From contig JBKBXU010000010.1 in the NCBI GenBank assembly GCA_046313675.1, positions 1 through 30,287 of the forward strand: DNA of 30,287 bases. The letters run 5' to 3'. The stretch's first letter is position 1. Each line of letters opens with the position of its first letter. A program made the position numbers and the translations under genes. The notes under the pieces are model-generated. The model did not search any database. It was not told where the DNA came from and worked only from the letters and a program-made list of their open reading frames with translations. Positions 7,499 to 15,638 of the stretch are shown here, in pieces. The DNA comes from JBKBXU01 sp046313675. Its GTDB lineage: Bacteria > Bacteroidota > Bacteroidia > Cytophagales > Cytophagaceae.

Positions 7499-7872
7499 CT
7501 AATTACTCAGGGGATTTTCTGAGGCTACGACCTCAAATTTTCTTTAAATCCCTCTGGCAGTTTTAAAAATTTGATCCTATTTTTACTTAAATCCATTTTT
7601 CTCAATGTTGATATAAGAAACAACGATTCCGGAACTTCAGTGATATAATTGTTATTTAAATAAATTACTTCTAATAAAAAGAGATTGCGAATTCGATCCG
7701 GAATTTCAGAGATAAAATTCCCTGTGAATCTTAAATCAGTAAGCCCTTTTAGATTAAACAACACTTCAGGAACACCAGAAATATATTATGACTCAGATTT
7801 AATTCCACTTACTATACTTAATCATAATAAATTTGAAGGAGTTTTTACCGTAATAATGTTAAAAATTATCTT
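7499..7872 (-). pseudogene. Decayed leucine-rich-repeat gene (3' portion)
   Basis: The intact part encodes regular 23-residue LRRs: LTDLRFTGNFISEIPDRIRN, LEVIYLNNNYITEVPESLF and LRKMDLSKNRIKFLKLPEGF. The same period continues upstream in frame through two stops, TAA at 7786-7788 and TGA at 7822-7824, with VKTPSNLL and YISGVPEVLFNLKG matching the LRR Pro and Leu positions. At the 3' end the frame hits TAG at 7525, but the neighbouring frame gives FEVVASENPLSN then TAG at 7499-7501, the natural last half-repeat (expected L-E-V-V-A-S-E-N-P-L). A one-base deletion therefore shifted the frame. Two nonsense changes and a frameshift show an inactivated gene. No start or signal peptide remains upstream of about 7872. 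Confidence 0.7.
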
Positions 7873-7905
7873 CTATTAATAATTACTTAAAAAACAATTC
7901 ATCCG

Positions 7906-7913
7906 TATATTTG
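7906..7913 (+). promoter_or_regulatory. Bacteroidota -7 promoter element for the TrpD2-like gene
   Basis: TATATTTG fits the TAnnTTTG -7 consensus of Bacteroidota housekeeping promoters and lies 16 bp before the ATG, implying a short leader of about 10 nt. No clear TTTG -33 element is seen at the usual spacing. Confidence 0.35.
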
Positions 7914-7929
7914 GGCAAAATTTCCCCAT

Positions 7930-9225
7930 ATGCAGGCACAGGAACGTTTGGAAGAACTTTTAAAAAAGAAAGGAATTGGCCCTCAGGGAAGTAAAAGTTT
8001 ACACACTTTGGAGCTGGAAGAAATAACTCTGTTAATGAAACATCCTGAAGTTAGTCTTACTACAAAAACCACAATTCTTACAGCACTTCTTACTCTTGAA
8101 CCCAATGAAGATGAAAAAGAATGGTTGGAAAAGCTAAAAATACAACCAGAGAAAAAACTTCCACCCCAAGCCGTAGGATTAATATCAACTAAAGAATCCG
8201 ATTCTTTATACACACTTATCAGAAAAATTATAAATCATTCCGAATTATCAGAAGAGGAGTGTAAAACAGCAATAAAGTCTTTATTGGATCCTGCCATTCC
8301 TGATTACCTCAAAGGGCCATTTCTTGAAGCTGAACGATTGAAAAGAGAAACTTTCGCGGAAAACAAAGCCTTTTTTAGCACCTTATGGAATGCAAGTAAA
8401 AGAGAGTCCATTAACCTACCCTTATTAATAGATATTTGCGATAGTTACGATGGAAGTAATCGCACACCCTTATACTCCGTGTTTACAGCTGCTTTACTGG
8501 CATCTGCCGGCTTCCCTACACTTATTCATGGAATTGAACGAGTGGCGCCAAAAAATGGCATCACATCCCATCAGATTCTGAAAAAGGCAAAGAAAAACCC
8601 TTTGATTTCTATGGCAACTGCCAAAAACATTCTGATGAATAAGGAAATTGGATGGGCATACCTTGATCAAGCCATATTCTTTCCTGCTTTAGAAGCATTA
8701 ACTCAAATGCGGAAAGAAATGGTTAAAAGACCTTTTCTGGCAACCTTTGAAAAACTCCTTCAACCAATACAAAATACAGGAGGTAATTTGCTTGTTACAG
8801 GGTTTACACACCCTCATTACAGAGAAGAACTTGTTAAACAACTTAAAGCACAAAATGAATGTGCAAAAGCTATTGTTTTAAAAGGTACTGAAGGTTCTAC
8901 CCAACTTAGTTTATCAAAAGAAAGCGTATGTGTTTTTTATGACGGCAGTATCGTGTCGGATCAAATGATTCACCCGAAGGATTATGCAATCGAAGAGTTG
9001 GAAAGAAAAACAGATAAATCCATCACCGCAGAAACCTCCCTTCATGAAGGCTTGGCAGCGCTGGGAGGTGAAAAGAATTATGCATATCATAACATCCTAT
9101 ATTCAGCCAGCCTCTACCTGGAAAAGTTTACAAAAATGAATAAAGTCGAAATAAGAAATTTGTTCACAAAATGTCTTGATTCCGGAAAAGCGAAACAACA
9201 TTGGGATAAAGGCCAAATTAGTTAG
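7930..9225 (+). CDS. TrpD2/YbiB-like protein of the anthranilate phosphoribosyltransferase fold
   Basis: A 431-residue protein with an extended N-terminus of about 90 residues before the helical domain common to TrpD-fold enzymes. The region IDICDSYDGSNRTPLYSVF (167-185) sits where TrpD has its D-x-x-GTGGDG PRPP loop, but the glycine-rich GTGGD core is lost. FTAALLASAGFPTLIHG (185-201) matches the following helix and the K-HG loop of TrpD. Further on, KRPFLATFEKLLQP and LVTGFTHPHYREE match the RT-x-x-N-LLGP and G-x-x-HP segments, and LKGTEGSTQLSL (317-328) is the KGTEG form seen in TrpD2/YbiB rather than the HGEDGLDE of TrpD. No trp genes are nearby. Anthranilate transfer is unlikely; E. coli YbiB is reported to bind nucleic acid. 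Its 3' end overlaps the convergent chitinase gene by 8 nt. Confidence 0.75.
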   Translation: MQAQERLEELLKKKGIGPQGSKSLHTLELEEITLLMKHPEVSLTTKTTILTALLTLEPNEDEKEWLEKLKIQPEKKLPPQAVGLISTKESDSLYTLIRKIINHSELSEEECKTAIKSLLDPAIPDYLKGPFLEAERLKRETFAENKAFFSTLWNASKRESINLPLLIDICDSYDGSNRTPLYSVFTAALLASAGFPTLIHGIERVAPKNGITSHQILKKAKKNPLISMATAKNILMNKEIGWAYLDQAIFFPALEALTQMRKEMVKRPFLATFEKLLQPIQNTGGNLLVTGFTHPHYREELVKQLKAQNECAKAIVLKGTEGSTQLSLSKESVCVFYDGSIVSDQMIHPKDYAIEELERKTDKSITAETSLHEGLAALGGEKNYAYHNILYSASLYLEKFTKMNKVEIRNLFTKCLDSGKAKQHWDKGQIS

Positions 9226-10423
9226 GACATTCATCTTTATTTTCAACCTTGAATTGAATCTTTCCCGTGCAGTTAAATTTGCGGGTTTGCAACATATATA
9301 CACCGGGCCTTACCACCTTAAGACTTGTTTCTTTACCGGATTTTATGATTTCACCATTTCTAGTCCATTGATGAATGTAACCCGATTGATCAGGGATTTC
9401 TGATTTTAAAACAACAAACCCCTCCTGGCAAAGGTCATATTCTATGACATCAGATTCCGGCTGCTTGCACTCGAAATCATTAACATGCTGACTCAAAACT
9501 CTTAATAATGAATATTTGTCATCTCTATCCTGACTCAACTCCCAGCACATTATTCCCATCAAACCGTAGGATAATGCCATATTTACCTTCTCCTGCAAGG
9601 TTCCAAAACCATTATAATACCATTTCCCTTTATCTTTAATATAGTCATTATGAAATGCCTGATGAGCTTTGGCAAACTCTCTGTATGGCTTATCTCTTGA
9701 TAGAGAATGAGCCGGTCTTCCATAAAAAGGAACACCTAAAACCATTTTTGAATATGGCATATCTCGGACTTGGTGCCAATAAAAAACAGCCTTCAATGAT
9801 AAATCCAAACTGGAATGATTAACTTCCTGATCATTATCATAAGCCATTATATTAATAAAATCTACAGCCTTAAGAGTATATCCAGAAATGCCTTTTGTAC
9901 CATACTCTCCGGCGTAAACAGCCATGGAGATTTCATATATTTTCCCTGAAGGCCTGGATGCTCTTTCAAGGCTGCTTTTCAGTCCTGAAATAAATAAATT
10001 TAAATTTTCAGTATCCGACTCCTCCGGATACTCCCAATCAATATCAATCCCATCAAGGCGATGTTTGACAACAAAAGCTGTTAGATTTTCAATTAATTTT
10101 TCACGGGTGTTTGGTTTTCTACAGGCAATGGAAAAAGCGCTGGCTGAAACTTTCCCGCTACCTCCTACAGAAATAAACTTTCGAACCTCAGGTGGACAGG
10201 TTTCCACAAAAAACCTAAAACGCTCCCACTCCCACTCTTCCCAGGCTTTCAAATCACCGGTTCTTTCCGGAATAAGAAAAGCCCAGTTAACATCCGTCAC
10301 CAACCTAAATCTTTCTTCAGTGCAATAATAATCACCCCAATTTGCGTAATAAGCAATAAGTCGGTTGGAATACGCATGATGGGTAAAACATAATAGTATA
10401 GCAAACAGAGTAATTCTTTTCAT
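9218..10423 (-). CDS. Secreted GH18 chitinase-like glycoside hydrolase
   Basis: A 401-residue protein with a signal peptide (MKRITLFAILLCFTHHAYS). The TIM-barrel GH18 domain spans residues about 21-320. It has KFISVGGSG (83-90) on strand beta-3 and the catalytic DGIDIDWE (124-131), keeping all of D124, D127, D129 and the acid Glu131. INIMAYDND and GLMGIMCWELSQD supply the usual Met-x-Tyr-Asp and terminal Trp of the active site. Residues about 330-401 form a small Ig-like domain (YIHQWTRNGEIIKSG, GVYMLQTR) with Cys pairs. There is no T9SS tail, so it may be periplasmic or exported another way. It should cleave beta-1,4-GlcNAc polymers or related glycans. A GlcNAc-kinase-like gene lies 5 kb away, on the same strand but in a different unit. 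Confidence 0.88.
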   Translation of the reverse strand: MKRITLFAILLCFTHHAYSNRLIAYYANWGDYYCTEERFRLVTDVNWAFLIPERTGDLKAWEEWEWERFRFFVETCPPEVRKFISVGGSGKVSASAFSIACRKPNTREKLIENLTAFVVKHRLDGIDIDWEYPEESDTENLNLFISGLKSSLERASRPSGKIYEISMAVYAGEYGTKGISGYTLKAVDFINIMAYDNDQEVNHSSLDLSLKAVFYWHQVRDMPYSKMVLGVPFYGRPAHSLSRDKPYREFAKAHQAFHNDYIKDKGKWYYNGFGTLQEKVNMALSYGLMGIMCWELSQDRDDKYSLLRVLSQHVNDFECKQPESDVIEYDLCQEGFVVLKSEIPDQSGYIHQWTRNGEIIKSGKETSLKVVRPGVYMLQTRKFNCTGKIQFKVENKDECPN

Positions 10424-10470
10424 TTTTACAGAATCTTAAATTCTATAACTAAGATTCTCCACATGATGTT

Positions 10471-10502
10471 AAAAAAGGCAGCAGGATAATACTCCTGCTG
10501 CC
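10471..10502 (-). terminator. Strong intrinsic terminator for the PD40/OmpA gene
   Basis: A perfect 10-bp stem (GGCAGCAGGA at 10477-10486 with TCCTGCTGCC at 10493-10502) and a 6-nt loop. On the minus strand it is followed directly by TTTTTT. It lies 30 bp beyond the stop of the 10533-12053 gene, separating it from the chitinase gene downstream. Confidence 0.9.
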
Positions 10503-10532
10503 CAATTACTACTAAACAAAAATACTATGCTT

Positions 10533-12053
10533 TTACAAACTTTTTATTACAAAATGGAAACTATCGGCGTAGATGCCATCCGATTCTTGTTCGGAAATTA
10601 CCACTCGTGATTCTTTAATACCTTTGGATATCAGATATGATACAATAGCTTTTTGGCGATTTAAAGATAATTCCGCATTTTTTTCAATTTCTTTACGTGG
10701 AGAGAATATTTCAATAACGGCATGTTCATTTGACTCCATAAATTTTGCAAGCCGATTTAATTCTAAAAAGGACTCATATCTGACATTAGAACGACCTTCA
10801 CCAAAAAAAATATTTGTAAGAGGTACAGCATTCCCAACCTGAATCTTTACCATCTGTACATTCAAAGACACTTCTTTATATTTAACATCTTTAGAAAGAT
10901 CAAGATATTGTGATATAGGGTAATATCCCGGCACCATTGCCAAAATACCGAATTCTTTCCCACAAGGAACCATAAGTTTAAACTCCCCATTTGAAGGATT
11001 TGTCCCTGCTCCACCCATGTTTTTTAGCTCATTTAAACATTCAAAAGAAACCTCTGCATCACGAAGTTGCTCTTGCGTAGACACACAAGAAACATTACCG
11101 CGTAAATAAGCCACCGGGTTTGGTTTGTTTTCTTCTTTAAGCTTGATCTTTACAATATCGGCAAGGCCTCGGGTATTTTTAGTTGACACCATATAACCAT
11201 ATTCACCTTTTGCATCGATAGAATAATACCCTTCCCATCCATCAGTATTTATAGAACCACCCAGGTTCTGAGGTTCTGTCCACTTCAACCAAGTCTCATC
11301 CAGCCTTCTGGTCATATATATATCGTTTCTCCCCAATCCTCCGTCCATATCACTGGAAAAATAAAGTGTAACACCATCAGAAGCCATAAAAGGAGTTATT
11401 TGATTAGACTTATTAACTGTTTTACCCAGGTCGACAGGTTGTGACCAAACATTATCATCTTTCAGAAAACTCACATATAAATGAACCTTTTTATCATTTT
11501 TCTTCTCACTAAAGAACAAAATCAACACCTTATCATTGTTTGCAAAACACCCGCCATCAAACATTCCTTTATTCATTTTGTCATAATTCTCTATGTTAAG
11601 CTTTTGAGGTATTGTCCACCCATCCCTATTTCGTTTAGAAATTGCAAGCGAATAAGGTTCATATTTCCCATCTTCAAAACCTCCACGCACTAAAAGCTTG
11701 TTACCGTCCGGGCTGATGTTAATAACAGAATTAAATTCTCCTGTATTAAAAGGTTCATCCATTCTTCTTGCCTCTGACCAACGTCCGTCAGACATTAATT
11801 CTGAATACCATATATCCTGGCTACAAATGTCTTTTTTACATTTATTACCATAAGTATTTTGAGGATGATTTACTCTGACAAAATATAGAGTCTTCCCGTC
11901 AGGTGAAATTAAGGGTGAAATCTCATTTACTTCGCTATTTACCAATTGCCCCATTTGGACCTTTTGATATTTTTCAGGCGCATTGACTTGCGCATGAACC
12001 GCAACAACAAGAAAACTAAGAACCGGGTAAAGTAAAAATTTCAGCATAAGCAT
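10533..12053 (-). CDS. PD40 beta-propeller / OmpA-like envelope protein
   Basis: The product has 506 residues from ATG 12053 (ATG 12047 is also possible); both put the signal peptide MLKFLLYPVLSFLVVAVHAQ at the front, whereas the ATG at 12110 would bury it. Residues about 30-310 are PD40/WD40-like blades: ISPLISPDGKTLYFVR, NISPDGNKLLVRGG and ASDGVTLYFSSDMDGGLGRN. A short carboxypeptidase-regulatory-like domain follows, then an OmpA-like domain beginning LTNIFFGEGRSNVRYESFLE. This order resembles T9SS component PorE and related Bacteroidota envelope proteins. The OmpA loop that normally reads GHTD-x-x-G is IFSPRKEI here, so the Asp that holds peptidoglycan diaminopimelate is absent, although the later Arg (LSLNRQKA) is kept. 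No lipobox is seen. Confidence 0.8.
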   Translation of the reverse strand: MLMLKFLLYPVLSFLVVAVHAQVNAPEKYQKVQMGQLVNSEVNEISPLISPDGKTLYFVRVNHPQNTYGNKCKKDICSQDIWYSELMSDGRWSEARRMDEPFNTGEFNSVINISPDGNKLLVRGGFEDGKYEPYSLAISKRNRDGWTIPQKLNIENYDKMNKGMFDGGCFANNDKVLILFFSEKKNDKKVHLYVSFLKDDNVWSQPVDLGKTVNKSNQITPFMASDGVTLYFSSDMDGGLGRNDIYMTRRLDETWLKWTEPQNLGGSINTDGWEGYYSIDAKGEYGYMVSTKNTRGLADIVKIKLKEENKPNPVAYLRGNVSCVSTQEQLRDAEVSFECLNELKNMGGAGTNPSNGEFKLMVPCGKEFGILAMVPGYYPISQYLDLSKDVKYKEVSLNVQMVKIQVGNAVPLTNIFFGEGRSNVRYESFLELNRLAKFMESNEHAVIEIFSPRKEIEKNAELSLNRQKAIVSYLISKGIKESRVVISEQESDGIYADSFHFVIKSL

Positions 12054-12297
12054 TATATTTTGACCAGTATCTTCTTTTACGGCAAATCTCTTAAAGTGTA
12101 TAAAATACATGGATTTAGTCCTACAAACACTATGTAAGTTTTATCACCTAGTACAAATAGAAAAACAAGCAATATAAACTATTGTAAATCAATAAAATAA
12201 AAACATCACCTTATAAATTATGAAACGAAATAATAAAACATTCACAGAACTTATTGGTTGGGTTAACATGTAATTTTAAACATTAACTAATAGTATT

Positions 12298-13407
12298 ATG
12301 AAAGCAATTGCTGTTAACCCGGGACAAAAAAATTCTCTGCATCAAAGAGATATCAATAAGCCATCTGTAGAAGACATCCCTGATGGAAAGGGCGTATTAG
12401 TTAAAGTTTTAAAAGTAGCTTTAGACGGAACGGATAAAGATATAACTAAAGGTAAGTATGGAAAAGCTCCCAGAGACAGCGATTTTCTTATCATAGGACA
12501 TGAAGCATATGGAGTGGTTGAAGAAACCGGTTATAATGTCAATGAATTAACAACAGGTGATTTAGTAGTTCCAATTGTAAGACGTCCGGGTTCATCTTTT
12601 TATGACAAAATAGATCTTTTCGATATGACCACAGATACCACCATATTTGAAAGGGGAATAAGTAAGCGACATGGTTTTTTAACAGAATATTTTATTGAAG
12701 AACCAGAATTTTTAGTCAGAGTACCTGAAAGTTATGGCTCGCTGGCTGTCCTTTTGGAGCCGGCATCAATAATAGAAAAAGCCTATGAGCAAATGCATGA
12801 AATACAAAGGCGAATGAAAATATGGCGTCCGCAGAAAGCCGCTGTACTTGGTTTAGGGCCTTTGGGTTTAATGGCTGCATGGAAGTTGCGCCTTGAAGGA
12901 ATTGAAGTATATGGATTTGATCGTACAGAAAAGCCTTTTAAAAGAGCATTAATGGAAGGTATTGGAGCTCAATATTTTACCAGCGAAGACTCTCCCATTT
13001 CAGAAGTATGTAAAAAAGATGGGCGCTTTGATATTGTAATAGAAGCAACCGGTGTTGCTGAAATGGCCTCAGAAGCAGCATTAGCTACCGCAAAAAATGG
13101 TATTGTCATATTAACCAGTATTACCCCAAAAGAAGAAACCATTGAAATTCCTATGAGTAGAATTAATATGGAATTTGTTCTAGGCAATAAAGTGATGTTT
13201 GGAACTGTGAATTCAAACAGGGAACATTTTGAAATGGCGAAAAAAGACATAGGATTCAGCAAGGATAAGTTTCCGGGATGGTTAGAAAAAATTATAACCC
13301 ATGAATATGAGTCTTTAAATCAATATGAGGAGGCAATGAATACATTAATTAATACTAAGGAGGCAGTAAAAATCATTATAAATACAAACGGTCACAGGGA
13401 TAATTAA
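12298..13407 (+). CDS. Glucose 1-dehydrogenase-like zinc-type MDR oxidoreductase
   Basis: A 369-residue medium-chain dehydrogenase most like the archaeal glucose dehydrogenases: the start MKAIAVNPG, IIGHEAYGVVEE (65-76) and LLEPASIIEKA fit that group. It should oxidise an aldose at C1 with NAD(P). The nucleotide fold shows AAVLGLGPLGLMAA. Catalytic zinc ligands would be Asp43 (in place of the usual Cys, as in the Haloferax enzyme), His68 and Glu69, plus the Glu in LLEPA. The lobe that normally carries four Cys for the structural zinc reads VRRPGSSFYDKIDLFDMTTD and has no Cys, so that zinc is missing. A hairpin follows the gene. The substrate is inferred from family only. Confidence 0.8.
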   Translation: MKAIAVNPGQKNSLHQRDINKPSVEDIPDGKGVLVKVLKVALDGTDKDITKGKYGKAPRDSDFLIIGHEAYGVVEETGYNVNELTTGDLVVPIVRRPGSSFYDKIDLFDMTTDTTIFERGISKRHGFLTEYFIEEPEFLVRVPESYGSLAVLLEPASIIEKAYEQMHEIQRRMKIWRPQKAAVLGLGPLGLMAAWKLRLEGIEVYGFDRTEKPFKRALMEGIGAQYFTSEDSPISEVCKKDGRFDIVIEATGVAEMASEAALATAKNGIVILTSITPKEETIEIPMSRINMEFVLGNKVMFGTVNSNREHFEMAKKDIGFSKDKFPGWLEKIITHEYESLNQYEEAMNTLINTKEAVKIIINTNGHRDN

Positions 13408-13426
13408 CCATATTTACACTAGATTG

Positions 13427-13458
13427 ATCAAGGCGCAGGAGTAAAACTGTGCCTTGAT
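13427..13458 (+). terminator. Hairpin, possible terminator after the MDR dehydrogenase gene
   Basis: ATCAAGGCGCAG (13427-13438) pairs with CTGTGCCTTGAT (13447-13458) in a 12-bp stem with one G-T pair and an 8-nt loop. What follows is GCATTATAACATAATCTTTTT, so the T-run is about 15 nt late; termination may be weak. Confidence 0.5.
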
Positions 13459-13521
13459 GCATTATAACATAATCTTTTTCCTTCAAAAATCATATATTGC
13501 CAAAAGGTTTACGTTGTTATA

Positions 13522-14634
13522 ATGATTGAATATCTCAATTTAAAGAAAATTAATGCTCAATATGGAAAGGAACTGGAATCTGTTCTTTGCGCAACCATAA
13601 ATTCCGGCAAGTATATTCTGGCTGAAAATGTTAGTGCTTTTGAGAATGAATTTGCAGACTTTTGCAAGGTTAAGCATTGCATTGGCACAGGAAACGGCCT
13701 TGATGCGCTGTATCTGATCCTGGAAGCTTATAAAACCCTGGGAATAATGAAAGACCAGGATGAAATTATTGTTGCTTCAAACACCTATATAGCCTCCATT
13801 TTAGCCATCTCTCGTGCAGGACTTAAACCAGTATTGGTAGAACCTGATCAAAATTCCTATACCATAGATCCTTCAAAAATAGAAGCGAATATCAGCAATA
13901 AAACCAGAGGCATAATGACAGTGCATCTTTATGGACAGATCTGTAAAATGAAACCCATCCGGGAGATTGCCCAAAAAAATAAACTCAAAATAATAGAAGA
14001 TGCCGCACAGTCACATGGTGCAATTTATAATAAAATAAAAGCAGGTAGTTTAGGCGATGCAGCAGGTTTCAGTTTTTATCCTACCAAAAATCTCGGTGCC
14101 CTTGGCGATGCCGGAGCTGTCACTACCAATGACAGCCAACTTGCGGAAACCATTCGATCACTCAGAAACTATGGTTCCGTGGAGAAATATCAAAACCTAC
14201 ATAAAGGGATCAACAGTCGTTTGGATGAAATTCAGGCTGCTATATTACGGATCAAGCTCCCATACCTTCAGAAAGAAAATGAAGTTCGGGCTTCCATCGC
14301 CGAACGATACCTGAATGAAATTTCCAATCCTTTAATTAAACTACCTCAGGAAGGAATACCCGGATCACATGTCTGGCATATGTTTGTTATTCGATGCAAG
14401 GAAAGAGATCTACTTAAGGAGTTTCTTCAAAAACAAGGTATAGAAACAGCTGTTAATTATCCTACTCCTCCCCATTTACAGAAGGCCTATAAAGAATGGG
14501 GGCATTTAAACTTCCCAATAAGTGAGGCAATGCATAAGGAAGTGCTTAGCCTTCCCATTAACCCTGTACTTTCAAATGAAGAAGTTCATGAGATAATAGA
14601 AGTAATAAATAAATTTAAACCAGAGTTTACTTAA
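13522..14634 (+). CDS. DegT/DnrJ/EryC1/StrS-family sugar aminotransferase (FdtB/QdtB-like)
   Basis: A 370-residue PLP-dependent enzyme that transfers an amino group from glutamate to a nucleotide-linked keto-sugar. GTGNGLDALYLIL (55-67) is the phosphate-binding turn, IIEDAAQSHGA (157-167) holds the Asp that contacts the PLP nitrogen, and FYPTKNLGALGDAGAV (185-200) contains the Schiff-base Lys189. The K-NLGALGDAGAV form is typical of the branch that makes dTDP-3-amino-3,6-dideoxyhexoses (FdtB, QdtB). The usual partners (RmlA, RmlB, a ketoisomerase, an acyltransferase) are not in the window, so the exact sugar is uncertain. Its stop TAA overlaps the stop of the convergent membrane-protein gene in a shared TTAA. 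Confidence 0.85.
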   Translation: MIEYLNLKKINAQYGKELESVLCATINSGKYILAENVSAFENEFADFCKVKHCIGTGNGLDALYLILEAYKTLGIMKDQDEIIVASNTYIASILAISRAGLKPVLVEPDQNSYTIDPSKIEANISNKTRGIMTVHLYGQICKMKPIREIAQKNKLKIIEDAAQSHGAIYNKIKAGSLGDAAGFSFYPTKNLGALGDAGAVTTNDSQLAETIRSLRNYGSVEKYQNLHKGINSRLDEIQAAILRIKLPYLQKENEVRASIAERYLNEISNPLIKLPQEGIPGSHVWHMFVIRCKERDLLKEFLQKQGIETAVNYPTPPHLQKAYKEWGHLNFPISEAMHKEVLSLPINPVLSNEEVHEIIEVINKFKPEFT

Positions 14635-15635
14635 GGAGTTCTCAACCTTTGCTTCTTTTTCAAAAGGTCCTGTTCGAATTGGAAAGCCACTTTATCTTGT
14701 TCACTCCATCTATTCTTTTGTATCAGGTACATAACCAGTGCCAGAAAAACAAAGAATATAAACATAAAGATGGCAGCTACTAAAGTAAATTTAGCCTCTT
14801 TTTTATAGTGATCATTATATGTATCCATACCCCAATAAATCCATTTATTGTTACTTATACCGACAGGATCAACCACATAACCTTCCTCTAAAGCTTCTTT
14901 ACTGAGTAGTACCGAAACAGTAGTTCCATTGGAATTGTCCTGCATAAAAGAGCTATTTGCTATTGAATAATAAAAATGATTTACAGTTACTTCAACATCA
15001 TGCTCTTTTAATAGAAAGCCCATTTGAGGATTTTTACTAACAGAATCTACCCATAAATCAGTTATATTTCCCGAAATTGTCACAACATCATGTTCATGAA
15101 CTATACTATTTTTTAATTCAACATGAGCCATCAAAAACAGGGATGGCATTATTATACTTCCTGCTATTCCTGATATAATTCCAGCTTTTTTCTGGTTCTG
15201 TATGGGCTTCCTGGGAATACCTGCTGAAACAACTTTTTCCCATAATTCATCAAATCCCTTATTGGAATACTTATCTATTTTTATCACAGCCCCATTTTTA
15301 AGATAAAGAAATAAACGGGTACCATCAACATACTTACTAATCTGGATCAGAAAGCTATAATGGCCTATTTCATCAAAGGAAAAAGTTTTTAGTAATCTCC
15401 TTCTGAAGTTATACATTCGCAACTCATCCTTATCTATCTCATATTGGCGCAACTGAAGAAGAAGTATAACAGGAAGGAAAATAAAAGAAAACCAGATCAA
15501 TGGCATATACCACTCATCAATCCAACCACGAACAAATGCTATAATTACAAATACCTCAGCACCTACAAGTGTAAGAATAGCTGCCCATGCAAATATAAGA
15601 ACCCATAAAGGTATTCTTGTTTTTACTACTTCCAT
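14631..15635 (-). CDS. Membrane protein of unknown function (about four TM segments, PH-like segment)
   Basis: A 334-residue protein. Hydrophobic segments lie at about 9-35, 43-62, 151-170 and 283-307. Between the second and third is a soluble stretch, YEIDKDELRMYNFRRRLLKT to about residue 135, that resembles bacterial PH-like membrane-associated domains. A beta-rich extracytoplasmic region of about 110 residues lies before the last helix, and a charged tail ends KKKQRLRTP. The ATG sits 3 nt after the stop of the GlcNAc-kinase-like gene, so the two are almost certainly co-transcribed. I do not recognise the family. Confidence 0.65.
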   Translation of the reverse strand: MEVVKTRIPLWVLIFAWAAILTLVGAEVFVIIAFVRGWIDEWYMPLIWFSFIFLPVILLLQLRQYEIDKDELRMYNFRRRLLKTFSFDEIGHYSFLIQISKYVDGTRLFLYLKNGAVIKIDKYSNKGFDELWEKVVSAGIPRKPIQNQKKAGIISGIAGSIIMPSLFLMAHVELKNSIVHEHDVVTISGNITDLWVDSVSKNPQMGFLLKEHDVEVTVNHFYYSIANSSFMQDNSNGTTVSVLLSKEALEEGYVVDPVGISNNKWIYWGMDTYNDHYKKEAKFTLVAAIFMFIFFVFLALVMYLIQKNRWSEQDKVAFQFEQDLLKKKQRLRTP

Positions 15636-15638
15636 ACA

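Noticed and set aside
9924..10328. A 134-codon plus-strand frame
   Set aside because: It is antisense to the catalytic part of the GH18 gene, which keeps every active-site residue; no start signal or domain supports it.
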